A stretch of DNA of 64,000 nt from Neostapfia colusana (Eukaryota > Streptophyta > Magnoliopsida > Poales > Poaceae): positions 117,522,153 to 117,586,152 of the forward strand of contig JASWHV010000003.1 in assembly GCA_030760725.1 (NCBI GenBank), written 5' to 3'. The position numbers and the translations under genes were made by a program. Below are positions 47,661 to 56,418 of the stretch, piece by piece. The notes beneath the pieces are model-generated. The model made no database searches. It was given only the letters and a program-made list of their open reading frames with translations, and was not told the origin of the DNA. Each line of letters begins with the position of its first letter. Position 1 is the first letter of the stretch.

Positions 47661-48785
47661 TTCAGTTTTAAATAAATTCCTTATATTAAACTACTACACC
47701 TTTTCACTACCAAGTATGTATGAAAAGTATTTTTCTTCTCCATATGTGCCTTCAGAATTTCTACCAACCCTAAACTGAATTCTTTGGATTTTAGAAACTC
47801 CATTTATCATTTGCTAGTTGCTATATTTTCAGATTTATTCTCCTATGCATAAATGTGTATTTTATTATGAAATTAGTAATACACATCATCTAAACAGAAT
47901 AGGTTCTGGTCCTAAATAATTTAATAACATATTTTGACCTTTGCCTCTGATGTAAACTATTTTATAATTATTTTACCTATTTTCTATATCTATTCTTTAC
48001 TTAAAAATGTGTCCCTAAATGTGAATAATAAATTAAACAGATTCAATTTTGTCCAAAATATGTTTTTATCTTACTCCAAAATTTTCTAAACACTGAGAAA
48101 GTCTTTAACTTAATTTTGACAATATGTTTGTCCCACTTTTTAATTTTTAAACACTAGTTACATATCCAATTTTCTAAATTAAATACTAAACAGGGTTAAA
48201 AAGTAAACTCACCCCATTACAGGGTCTATAATATTATTTTCAGAATTTCCAGGGGTCTAGCTACACTTATCAGAGGTGTTTTTCCTAATTTTTATTAAGT
48301 CCAGGGGCTAAAACTGATTTTTAAATGAATTTACATGATTTTCTAGAGTTCCAGGGGCTAGATCTGAAGTTTCCGGGGCTAGCTCTTAATTCCAGAGAAC
48401 CCCAGGGGGTAGCACGTAACAATTCCAGTCTTTATAATGCGGGGCTGACGTGGACCGTCCGATTTTAAACCGACAGCTGAGATTATAACATCGAACCGGT
48501 ACGCGGGGATTTAAACCCTACCGTGCGATTTAAAATAAACGGCGCACAAGCGGCCACGTCGCTCTGATCGAGCGCGGGCGGCGCTGCCGGCGGCGCACGG
48601 CGGCTGGAAACGGCGATCTCGCTGGAAAGTTTCGGATCCTCGAAAATTCTGCCGAGAACTGTGATCTTATGGCATAGATTGGTAGAGGGGAGGTCAGGGA
48701 TCTCACCTCGGGGGTTTTCTTGAGCTCGGGGGTCCTGGAAAGTGATCGGCGGCGAGGTCCGAGGCAAAACCACGGCGAAGCTCAT
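46151..48785 (-). CDS. LTR-borne three-exon small gene, E2 5' LTR copy
   Basis: The most complete copy. Exon A: ATG at 48785-48783 (MSFAVVLPRTSPP...), ending RAQENPR at donor GAG|GTGAGATC (48707/48706). Exon B: 47367-47299, 69 nt, after GATGTAG, ending at the GC donor GGAG|GCAAGT. Exon C: 46209-46151, 59 nt, after TGCTGCTCAG, ending EEGF then TAG. Each junction splits a codon after its first base, and the joined frame is open for about 67 codons. The product would be Gln/Glu/Asp-rich with no signal peptide, membrane segment or known motif. A TATA box lies about 190 bases before the ATG. The exons are also downstream of the element's own likely start site, so they could form the spliced leader of gag-pol messages. 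Splicing is unproven. Confidence 0.52.
47584..47660. repeat. TA/TG microsatellite in E2 5' LTR
   Basis: A 63-base TA run followed by 14 bases of GT. The other LTR has 17 and 7. The tract lies in the predicted first intron of the LTR gene. Confidence 0.95.
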
Positions 48786-48975
48786 CGGCGCTGTGTTTAC
48801 ACCGTAAGTCTCCGAGTTTTCTGCACCTGCAAAGCTCCCCGGAGGCGGTGGATCAAGACCAGCGAGTTAGATCAGAGTTTCCAAACTTAGATCGGCCAGA
48901 ATTCACCGGCGAAGTCTCGGTGCTCACCGGAGTAAAAATCGGCGATCGCGTGGGAAAAACCGATCGGGGCTGGGG

Positions 48976-48983
48976 TTTTTATA
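48976..48983 (-). promoter_or_regulatory. TATA box in E2 5' LTR
   Basis: TATAAAAA on the minus strand, same context as 39664-39671. Likely the core promoter of the element, because it lies upstream of the primer site, accessory frame and gag on the same strand. Confidence 0.68.
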
Positions 48984-49400
48984 GCCGGGGGAGGGCGGTG
49001 GGTCAGTTGTGATCGAGTTTGAGTCTTCTGGGACCGGAATTCGGGCTGAGGGACGCGGTATTCCAATCGGTTAAGATCGCGCGCGCTCGGGAGAGAGTCC
49101 AGGGTCGGTGCGAGCGAGGTTGGGGATGACAGGTGGGTCCCACCTGTTTGTGTGAGAGAGCGCGGGCGCGCGCGGCTGCGGGCTGGCGCGGGGGAAACTT
49201 TGCCGGCTGGCGGGTTTCGGCCCACTGGCCGGTTTTTTTCCGTTTTCTCTTTTTCTTTTTCCATTTCTTTTCTGATTTGAGTTTAATTTGAATTCCAGTT
49301 TGAATTTGAATTTTTGCAAAACATGCAACACGTCCAAAAATTTTTAAATTCCCCTCTGAACATGGTTTAGTGTTTTGAATCAAAATTTTGGGGTGTTACA

Positions 49401-49405
49401 GTTAG
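49401..49405. repeat. Target-site duplication of E2, right copy
   Basis: GTTAG directly after the E2 LTR end; pairs with 36639-36643. Confidence 0.93.
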
Positions 49406-49731
49406 CCTGTCAATGATGACCCATATCGAATCATATCCTGATTGGGTCCTGGGTAGTCCCACTATGAAATCCATACCGATTTCTTCCCATTTCCATTCAG
49501 GCACTTTGAGTGGTTGCAATAATCCCGTGGGTCGTTGATGTTCTGCTTTCACCAACTGACAGGTGTCACATAGGGCAACACGTTCCGCGACATCTCGCTT
49601 CATGCCATACCACCAATACCTGCTCTTGAGATCATGGTACATCTTCGTACTCCCAGGATGAATGGAATAGTCGGAATCATGAGCCTCCTTCAAAATCAAT
49701 TCACGGATCTCCTTCACTTCAGGCACAAAGA
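49406..49731 (-). pseudogene. E1 integrase N-terminal half
   Basis: Open from 49726. It has EAHDSDYSIHPGSTKMYHDL, YWWYGMKRDVAERVALCDTC (HHCC region complete), MDFIVGLPRTQSGYDS with the first catalytic Asp, and IIDRLT, where E2 interrupts it. It retains integrity where E2 has lesions. The upstream part is cut by F at 49732. Confidence 0.9.
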
Positions 49732-52485
49732 TGTAAAATCCCCAAAAGTGGTAGCAAGAAAAATCCTGCTCATGTACACTTATGGAAAATGAGGGGAATT
49801 AAAACTTTAGATTATAATTGGGTGAGTTCAAAGTGAGGGTTTAGACTTTCCAAAACTTCCAAACATGAAGATCTAAATGCACAACTTGGGTCTTCATAGT
49901 ACAAATATTCAACCTTCCAAATTTCAGTTCATTTGAAGGAGTTTTAATATTTGTTTGGGATTAAAAGGAGGAGCCCTCCAATCTGAATTTCAAATTCAGT
50001 TTCAAATGCCAATTCCTCCAATTTGCAGATTTGGTTCCACAAATATGTTCTCCACCTTTAAATGAGCAGCCATGCCAAAAATTGGAAACTTTGGAGCTGG
50101 TTTGCTATGTTTTTGAGGCAATACAAAGTGGAGAATTCAAACTCCTTTTCAAATTCAAATGATCAAACCCCATTCAAACTCTACACCAGAATTCAAACCA
50201 ATTGAATTCTGAAAATTCAAACTTAACTTTGGGATGAAGTAAAGCTTTTAATGTTGAGTTGCTGGGGTAAAAATATCTGTGGAAAGTAATTGAGAAATTA
50301 GAGGTGGTGGGACCCCTTTGTCAGCCACACATGCAACACAACCGACTGTTTTTGCTTCTCTCGGGTGATCACGGCGCGCCACCGAGCTGCACTGCTTGCC
50401 ACCGAGCTGCTTGCCTTGCTTGCTCCCGAAGTCAGCTTGTGGATGATCAAGGCAGCAGCACAAGTGCATTTTTCTCTTCTCTGCCTTCAACCGGAGCCTC
50501 CTCAGCCCCAGCTCTCGAGCGCCCAGCGAAGGAAACACACGAGCTCCCTCTGTGCTCATGCTTCAGCAGCCTCCAGCCCCTCCCAGCAGTGGTTGATCGC
50601 CCCAGGAGCTGCGCCAGCGACCCCTCAACGTGTTCCACCGCTCCTCAGCTCATCCCCGAGCTCCCCTTGCAGTGCCCAACCTGTTTTTCACCGGGAGGAA
50701 ACAGAGCACGTCGCCCCTCACTGCTCCTCGAGTTCCAGCCGCTCCAACGCCTCTACTGCACGTCCAGCACCTCCCTAAGGTGCGCCAAGGTGTGTAGATC
50801 ATGCTACCGCAGTCCCCTTGCCCTTCCCCATCACTGTATCGCCGGAATTTAGGTTTTGGCGCCAGTACACGTGAAGAACCGACCCACACCAAAACTGGAA
50901 ATTCGTCCAACGTGGCTGATCATCGGTTCTACAATTCAAGCCACAGAAACTAGTGACCCTAGCGCCCTCGCACGCCAAAGCACACAACAAACCGTCCACA
51001 ACAGGCCCCGGGCGACGAGAAATCGCCGGTGGCGGTAAAAACGGGTCGGTCCTCCGGTGAACCCCATGTTCCGGCCATTTTCTGCAAGGTTTAGCCTGCG
51101 TTCCATGTTCCCCGATCATTGGTGATGCTTTAGGGCAAGGTAGCTCGCCGGGAGAAGCTTCGGACGGGCCAGAACGCGTTGATGCCGAGCTCCCGAGCCG
51201 CCCCACCGGTGTCGGCCTGTTTTCGGCCGTTTTCATGTGTGGAAACCTTGCCCGGCAGCTTCGCCATGTTCTCAGGAGCATGTAGGGCGAAACCGGAGCT
51301 AATTTGGTGGAGAAATGAGGGAGAATGAGCCATGCCACGATTTGAACTGGTGTGCACGCGCGTCTGTGGCGGGAGGTTGAAGAAGGACCTGACGAGTGGG
51401 CCTCCCTGTTAAGTCTCTGTATAGGTTGCAAACAGAGAGCTAGTCAAGTTTCAAAAATCTATAACTCTGTGTAGACAGCTCCAAAAAGGGTGAGACAAAT
51501 TTTGTCTGAATCCTTAGGAGGAGTACTTTACAGTGGAACAAATTACATGCTATGAAAATGCACCGGAATTTCTGTAGAATTGTTTTTAGTAAATCCTTTA
51601 GGGATTTATTACAGGAGCAATTCTTTATGAAATATTCCCAAATTTGGGCAGCTAGTCCTTTTCATAGTGCCTGACCTCCAGTTAAACTTTTAGGATTTTT
51701 GGAGCTTATTTGGACGGCTTAATCAGTAGGTTATCTCAGGATTAAATAAATTAGCTAAAAATCATAGAATTGATTTCTAGAAAATGGTTCAACCTTCATA
51801 CCTCCATAACTTTCTGTAGGGATGTCCAAAATTTGTGAAACAAATTTTGTTGGATTTCTCTAAGTCATTACTTTGCAGAAATGCAAAGAAATTGATCTGA
51901 AGATCTCTGGATATTTCTCCAAGATTCATTAAAGTTAAATCTTTGGGAATTTAGTCCAGAAGATCTCTGTCATGGAATTTCTTCAAATTTTGCCAGGAAG
52001 TTCCTATTGATATTACTGATATCCAGTAGAAAGTTGAGCTTGATTGGAGTTCATTTTCTAGGCTGAATTACCTGCCAAAGTTCAGCCTTCATTTTGAAAT
52101 TAAAAATTTAAACAGAAACTATTTCAGCACTCCTATCCAACTTCAAAAATTCATCTCTCTCTGATGGTAGCTCCAAAAATGGTGAAACAAATTTTGTTAA
52201 AACCCTGGAGACTTACCCTAATCAGATCTTCCATTACTAGCTATGTCAAAGCTCCTGAATTGAGCTCAAAATTCAGAGAAGCATTGTACTTGTAGGAATT
52301 TTAAATACTACATTGTGCAATGACATATCTCCAAATTTGGCTCAAATCATCCTTAGAGAGCCTAATATCCACTGTAAAAGTCCCAAAGCCAATTAAGGAT
52401 CCTAAATAGCAGTAGCTATGAATAGAAGTTCAATTTTTATAAATCCTAAATACTTACACATGTATTTTATTACATTTCATAATAG

Positions 52486-53740
52486 TGACCGAAGTTGAGG
52501 ATGCACCGGAGCCCTTGGACGTCCTCCCACCAGAAGTTAACTTCTTCTCTGACTCGCAACCAGGCATGCCCCGGTTTGCACTTAAGTACCTTTTATAAAG
52601 ATTTTCATTTGTATCACTTAAGTCTAGGTTGAAATGTATGCATTAGAGTTAGGGTGATTGAAACCCCAATTGCATAGCCTCTTGACTCCTATGGTGGGTT
52701 GGGTAGTTTACAGACTCGACGAGTAGAGAATGCCATGCTAATGTTTAGGATCTCGATAGAAGTCGAGTGGTTGGAAGCTACTCGCGAGATAGTACTTATT
52801 ACACGGGATGAAAAGAGGTAGCAAATGGCTTAAGATATGAAAATGAGACCCAGCAGGGGGGATAGGATGCAGTGAGCAGAGGTCTCACGTGCGTAGCCCT
52901 GTTGGTGTCGGTTGAGGACCGTCCGTGTGCGGCCCTGCTGGACAAGTATCGAACAGTACCGGATGCATACTGGCATATGGGGACCAGGAAACCGATGTAA
53001 TTGGTTAACCTGGGTGCCGAGGCTTACCCAACCGTAAATAGGACTGGGTTGAGGGTAGCAAGGTGTAAATCTGTCGGTGGGCACAGTCACGCTCCACGCG
53101 GGGACCTCCTGCCCATTACGGATTGACCGGTTCGGCATTTCGGTTGCCTTTGAAAGGTTGTCGCATACAACAGAGTAGGAAGGGGTGTGGAATCACGCTT
53201 CTGAAAGTGGGTGTATGTGACGTGTTATCCGGGTGTGTCTTGATTGCAATCACCGTCCCTCGCGGTTATTTGAGTACCCGCTTGTTCACTGCGCTGTGAC
53301 GTAGTAAGAAGTGAAATAAGCCAAGTGAAAATGCTGTATTGATCTATTGATGTCTTCAATACCTTGATTGCTGTAGTTATAGAGCTAATTAAGTTTATAT
53401 TCCACTTTGGGTATCACCACATCGGAGGAAAGCATTTCTTGTTTGATTGTGGACTTCCGATGTGAGGGCTGCCCAAGGCACATGAATCGGCTGCTATAAA
53501 AACTGAAAGTAAGGATCAACTTATAGGCGTGTCATTATTGCAAAGTCCTTTCCTACTTTACACATCCTTGCACGTAGAGTTCCATGCCTAGGGTTGACGG
53601 TTAAGACTTGCTGAGCCTTCGTGCTCACGGTTGCAATATTTGAGCTGTGTGCAGGTGAGAGTTATTAGGAAGGTTCCGAGGACGGGGCGATGCCCCCGTC
53701 GGGGTACACGGCCGAGCTGGAGCCCTGCACGCCGCCGTGA
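52486..53740 (+). CDS. LTR-borne small gene of F, middle and last exons (last exon with a stop)
   Basis: Middle exon 52486-52563 (78 nt), after TTTCATAATAG, reads TEVEDAPEPLDVLPPEVNFF then SDSQP, up to CAG|GCATGC. The 3' LTR copy (62930-63007) keeps the standard CAG|GCAAGC. Last exon 53655-53740, after TGTGTGCAG, is in the same phase, but its fourth codon is TAG. The frame then stays open (SEDGAMPPSGYTAELEPC) to TGA 53738-53740. The end matches the B last exon (PPSG-TAE-EP-TP). The 3' LTR last exon is off window. Coding is supported by the B comparison, but this copy would stop early. Confidence 0.42.
53418..53464 (+). other. Conserved stem-loop in F LTR
   Basis: Arms CACATCGGA and TCCGATGTG pair over 9 bases around a 29-base loop containing TTTCTTGTTTGATTGTGG. 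Repeated in the 3' LTR at 63862-63908. The same loop length occurs in X (22687-22731) and Y (24704-24750) with different, still complementary arms. Confidence 0.7.
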
Positions 53741-53999
53741 TCTCCGGTTCCATGCTGCTAGTGTGTAGCGTCCCCGGGCTGGACGGCTGCACTTTTGCAT
53801 AGCTAGGATGAGAGGCTGTATATGTATATTACTTCCGCTGTTTGAATAGGTTTTGTAAAAGACTTCCGCTGTTTTATAACAAATAAAAGTTTGTATGTTG
53901 TTCTTTATTCTTTTCGTGTGTGCTGTTGGGTGCAGCATCGTACGGCACCACCCTATGCGATCCTGGAGTGGGTGAACCACGGGGTGGTCCCCACAGTCG

Positions 54000-54011
54000 T
54001 GGTATCAGAGC
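54000..54011 (+). other. Primer-binding site of element F
   Basis: TGGTATCAGAGC, four bases (GTCG) after the LTR end at 53995; initiator-methionine tRNA type. Confidence 0.93.
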
Positions 54012-54175
54012 CGCATTGGGAATAGCACGCTCGAAAAGAGCCTATTTTGAAAACTTAGAAGTAGTCGAGTGAGGATTAGTCATTAAGCCCACATAAGGTC
54101 TATGATAGTAGTAGTTACTAAGGTGGAAAAGCTAACTTATGTGTTATACATTTTGTAACGACGCTCCGACGTCAG

Positions 54176-55571
54176 GTAAGAGATAAGGTACGCCACAACA
54201 GGTGGATCAATTGCGGTAACTCACCATACGAGAAATAGTATGGAAGGAGATACCGTGGCTTGGCACGGTAGTGAATATGAGTCTCTGAACCTCTTAATGG
54301 TTCTGAGAGCATATGAAAACGCTGTTCTCTAGCGTGCTTTAGGCAAAAGTGAGAATACCCCATCGTGTGATAAGCAACACGATAGTATGCAACTCTTGAA
54401 CGTTCAATGTTCAACAGGCCATACGCAGCGCTCGCCATCGGCGTGCCTCAACGGTCATGAGGCAGTAGGTGGTATCCGTTGGGTTGATAAAATTCCCAAC
54501 CGTGACGACCCGTTCGTGCTCTACTCGGGTTCCCCGTCGTGTGGTGTGAAAACACGACCATGTACCTTGAGACGTGGCTTGACTCAAGGACGATCCGTAT
54601 GGCAATGATACGGACCATATGTTTTTAATATGATATGGAACTGCCTGTAATGTTAAAAACCTTTGTGTGCACCATTATTGTGTGTTCTTCTGCAGGTACA
54701 TTAACCACGTTAGTGCATGACGTGTAGAAACTGTTTGTGAGTGACGTCTTTAGTTCCACCATGTGACATGTATATGCCGGAATACCGGTTTAGGATTTTT
54801 CTTTGGTGAGGAAACGTAGTACCGACTGCATAAAAGTTTATTTTCAAAGAAAAGAATCACAATGAAGTATAGGAATTCATTTAGGGGTTAGTAAACTCCT
54901 ATATTGAACTAAGAGTCAATTGGGAATATAGGTTCAATCTCAAAAGCTTAGGAACAATCTCTCCTGTTTTTGGCAGAAATTTTTCTGAACTTGAACAGGG
55001 CATAACATAAGATTGGTTGAATCAATGGAGGTGTGGGATACCATTCTGGAAAGGTTTAGAAGTCCTCTACAACTTTTCTGTAGGGCTCCAGAACAAAATC
55101 TCCCTTCAATGGGATGAAAATCTCAGATGAGCAGGTACTGTCCAGAAACAGGGCAGACCAAATGCTCTCTGGAATTTTCTGTATTTCAACCAAAACACTT
55201 AGTTTCACCGTTTGACGTCCAGTGGCTGTTGTAAAACAGCGAGTTGGAGTCGAAGGGTTTATGCATTTGACATATCGCTTCGAGTTAGTACATGTTTGGG
55301 TCCAGTAAAATAGTGAGGAATTACGCATGCTAACACACTTAACATCCCGTGGTGACCCCGATGGTCGAAATGAACTTTTAATCCATAAAGTTCAATACCG
55401 TGGAACTCGATCATGTGAGACGGTCCAGGGATGTATATGTTGCATAAAGTTTATACTTTATCCACATGTGTGACTGTTATGCGTACTATTTATTCCATTC
55501 TCGCATCACTATTGTATAGACTGGATGAAATAAACCAACATGTGCTGATCATTTGAATGATCTGAATACAG
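54176..55571 (+). other. Predicted leader intron of element F
   Basis: Perfect-looking donor GTCAG|GTAAGAG at 54175/54176, 164 bases after the primer site, and acceptor AATACAG ending at 55571, one base before the gag ATG. The 1.4-kb stretch has no convincing frame and many upstream ATGs, which splicing would remove. Same layout as in A. Confidence 0.6.
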
Positions 55572-55572
55572 A

Positions 55573-56334
55573 ATGGTGCGGACACGCTCAATGCAAGAGG
55601 AGGGAGGTCCGAGCCAGGTTAGTGGTCATGAGTCTCCACCTCCGGAGCAAACCGCGATGCAGCAGCAACCACCTCCTCCACCGCCAGAACTTCCAAGGAA
55701 TCTTGCGGAGGTTCTCGCCGCAGTGCTCGGCTCGCGTGACGAGCAAACCGAGTTGCTGTGGATGCTAGTGCAGCAGAATGCGTCCCATCAGGGAGGACGC
55801 CAACACAATGGGCAACGCCAGCCCCAACAAAGTTCATATTCAGAATTCATGGTGACCCATCCACCGGTCTTCACGGAGGCCGAAGAACCTTTGGAGGCGG
55901 ACAGCTTTATCCGCACTCTGGAGGCGAAGTTCGGGCTGCTGCAATGCACCGAACACCAGAAGGCGCTGTATGCAGCGCAACAGCTTCAAGGAGAAGCCGG
56001 TACCTGGTGGGCGAACTACACCGCCTCCTTACCGGCTGGCCATGCCGTCACATGGATGGAGTTCCGGGAGGCGTTCCGCGCCTATCACATACCTCCCGGT
56101 GTGATGGAAATGAAGCTCCAGGAGTTCCTGGCGCTACAACAGGGCGAGAGGAGTGCTCATGAGTACTCCAGATTATTCAACCGGCTGGCGCAGTATGCGC
56201 CAGGATTTGTGGGGACAGAAGACAACAAGCGTAATGCTTTCTTCCGGGGCCTGAACTCAAAGATGAAGGTCCATCTCGCCCAGAGCAATCGTGGCACATT
56301 CAACGACCTAGTTAATGCCGTGATTCTACAATAG
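55573..56334 (+). CDS. Element F gag, N-terminal 253 residues, ends at amber stop
   Basis: Capsid part of gag: MVRTRSMQEEGG, Gln/Pro-rich linker, FVTHPPVF-type region (MVTHPPVFTEAEEPLEAD), LEAKFGLLQCTEHQ and the conserved core to AVILQ, then TAG. In relatives the next residue is acidic (EDAQRE), so the stop is a point change. The zinc knuckle lies behind the stop. The start follows an acceptor CAG by one base, as in A and G. Confidence 0.85.
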   Translation: MVRTRSMQEEGGPSQVSGHESPPPEQTAMQQQPPPPPPELPRNLAEVLAAVLGSRDEQTELLWMLVQQNASHQGGRQHNGQRQPQQSSYSEFMVTHPPVFTEAEEPLEADSFIRTLEAKFGLLQCTEHQKALYAAQQLQGEAGTWWANYTASLPAGHAVTWMEFREAFRAYHIPPGVMEMKLQEFLALQQGERSAHEYSRLFNRLAQYAPGFVGTEDNKRNAFFRGLNSKMKVHLAQSNRGTFNDLVNAVILQ

Positions 56335-56418
56335 AATGCTCAGCGTGAGCGCGGGTCTGATAAGAGGAAACGTAGCGCGCTGACGAGCAGCAGTGGTGGG
56401 ACGTCACAGAAATACCGC

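Larger units (their letters stand above)
36644..49400 (-). mobile_element. Element E2: complete, young Ty3/gypsy retrotransposon (12.8 kb)
   Basis: Both LTRs, primer site, accessory frame, gag-pol, polypurine tract and a perfect 5-bp duplication (GTTAG) are present. The LTRs are 3,445 and 3,497 bp; the 52-bp difference is fully explained by a TA/TG microsatellite. By eye about 30 substitutions separate them, near 1%. At the commonly used grass LTR rate of 1.3e-8 per site per year that is a few hundred thousand years. Gag-pol nevertheless has several stops and frameshifts, so this copy was probably copied using proteins supplied in trans. Confidence 0.96.
45904..49400 (-). repeat. 5' LTR of E2 (3,497 bp)
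   Basis: TGTCACACCCGG to GGTGTTACA, followed by the GTTAG duplication. Near-identical to 36644-40088; expanded TA/TG tract at 47584-47660. It carries the TATA box 48976-48983 and the three small-gene exons, here with an ATG at 48785. Confidence 0.95.
32252..49731 (-). mobile_element. Element E1, split by E2 and F
   Basis: Minus-strand Ty3/gypsy element. The 3' LTR (32252-35629) and the 3' end of pol (35630-36643) are followed by inserted E2. Pol then resumes at 49401-49731, where F begins; the remaining part and the 5' LTR are off window. The pol pieces on both sides of E2 join exactly at the duplicated GTTAG. E1 itself appears to have inserted near the outer edge of LTR D (left flank GTTTT). 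Confidence 0.9.
49732..53995 (+). repeat. 5' LTR of element F (4,264 bp)
   Basis: TGTAAAATCCCC to GGTCCCCACA. U3 is AT-rich, then a GC-rich block (50320-51400) holds Ser/Ala/Pro-rich open frames that I regard as compositional. From 51450 to 52450 there is a series of related leader-like repeats (CCAAAAATGGTGAAACAAATTT and variants). The structured inner part starts near 52480: exon B, GC-type donor (changed here to GCATGC), hairpins, stem-loop 53418-53464, acceptor at 53654, LTR end block. Confidence 0.95.

Noticed and set aside
49727..49731. AAAGA as the target duplication of F
   Set aside because: The right copy lies outside the window, so it cannot be confirmed and is not listed as a feature.
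50365..50778. 137-codon Ser/Ala/Pro-rich frame in the F LTR, repeated at 60810-61223
   Set aside because: Several overlapping frames in the GC-rich block are open at once, so this is composition. No matching splice or start context was found.
53418..53464. Stem-loop as a MITE or other small DNA transposon
   Set aside because: No target duplication, terminal ends far too short, and a fixed position and loop in five LTR families; inheritance within the LTR explains it better.
54000..54011. TGGTATCAGAGC as part of a tRNA gene
   Set aside because: Only the 3'-end complement is present, directly after an LTR; no cloverleaf around it.
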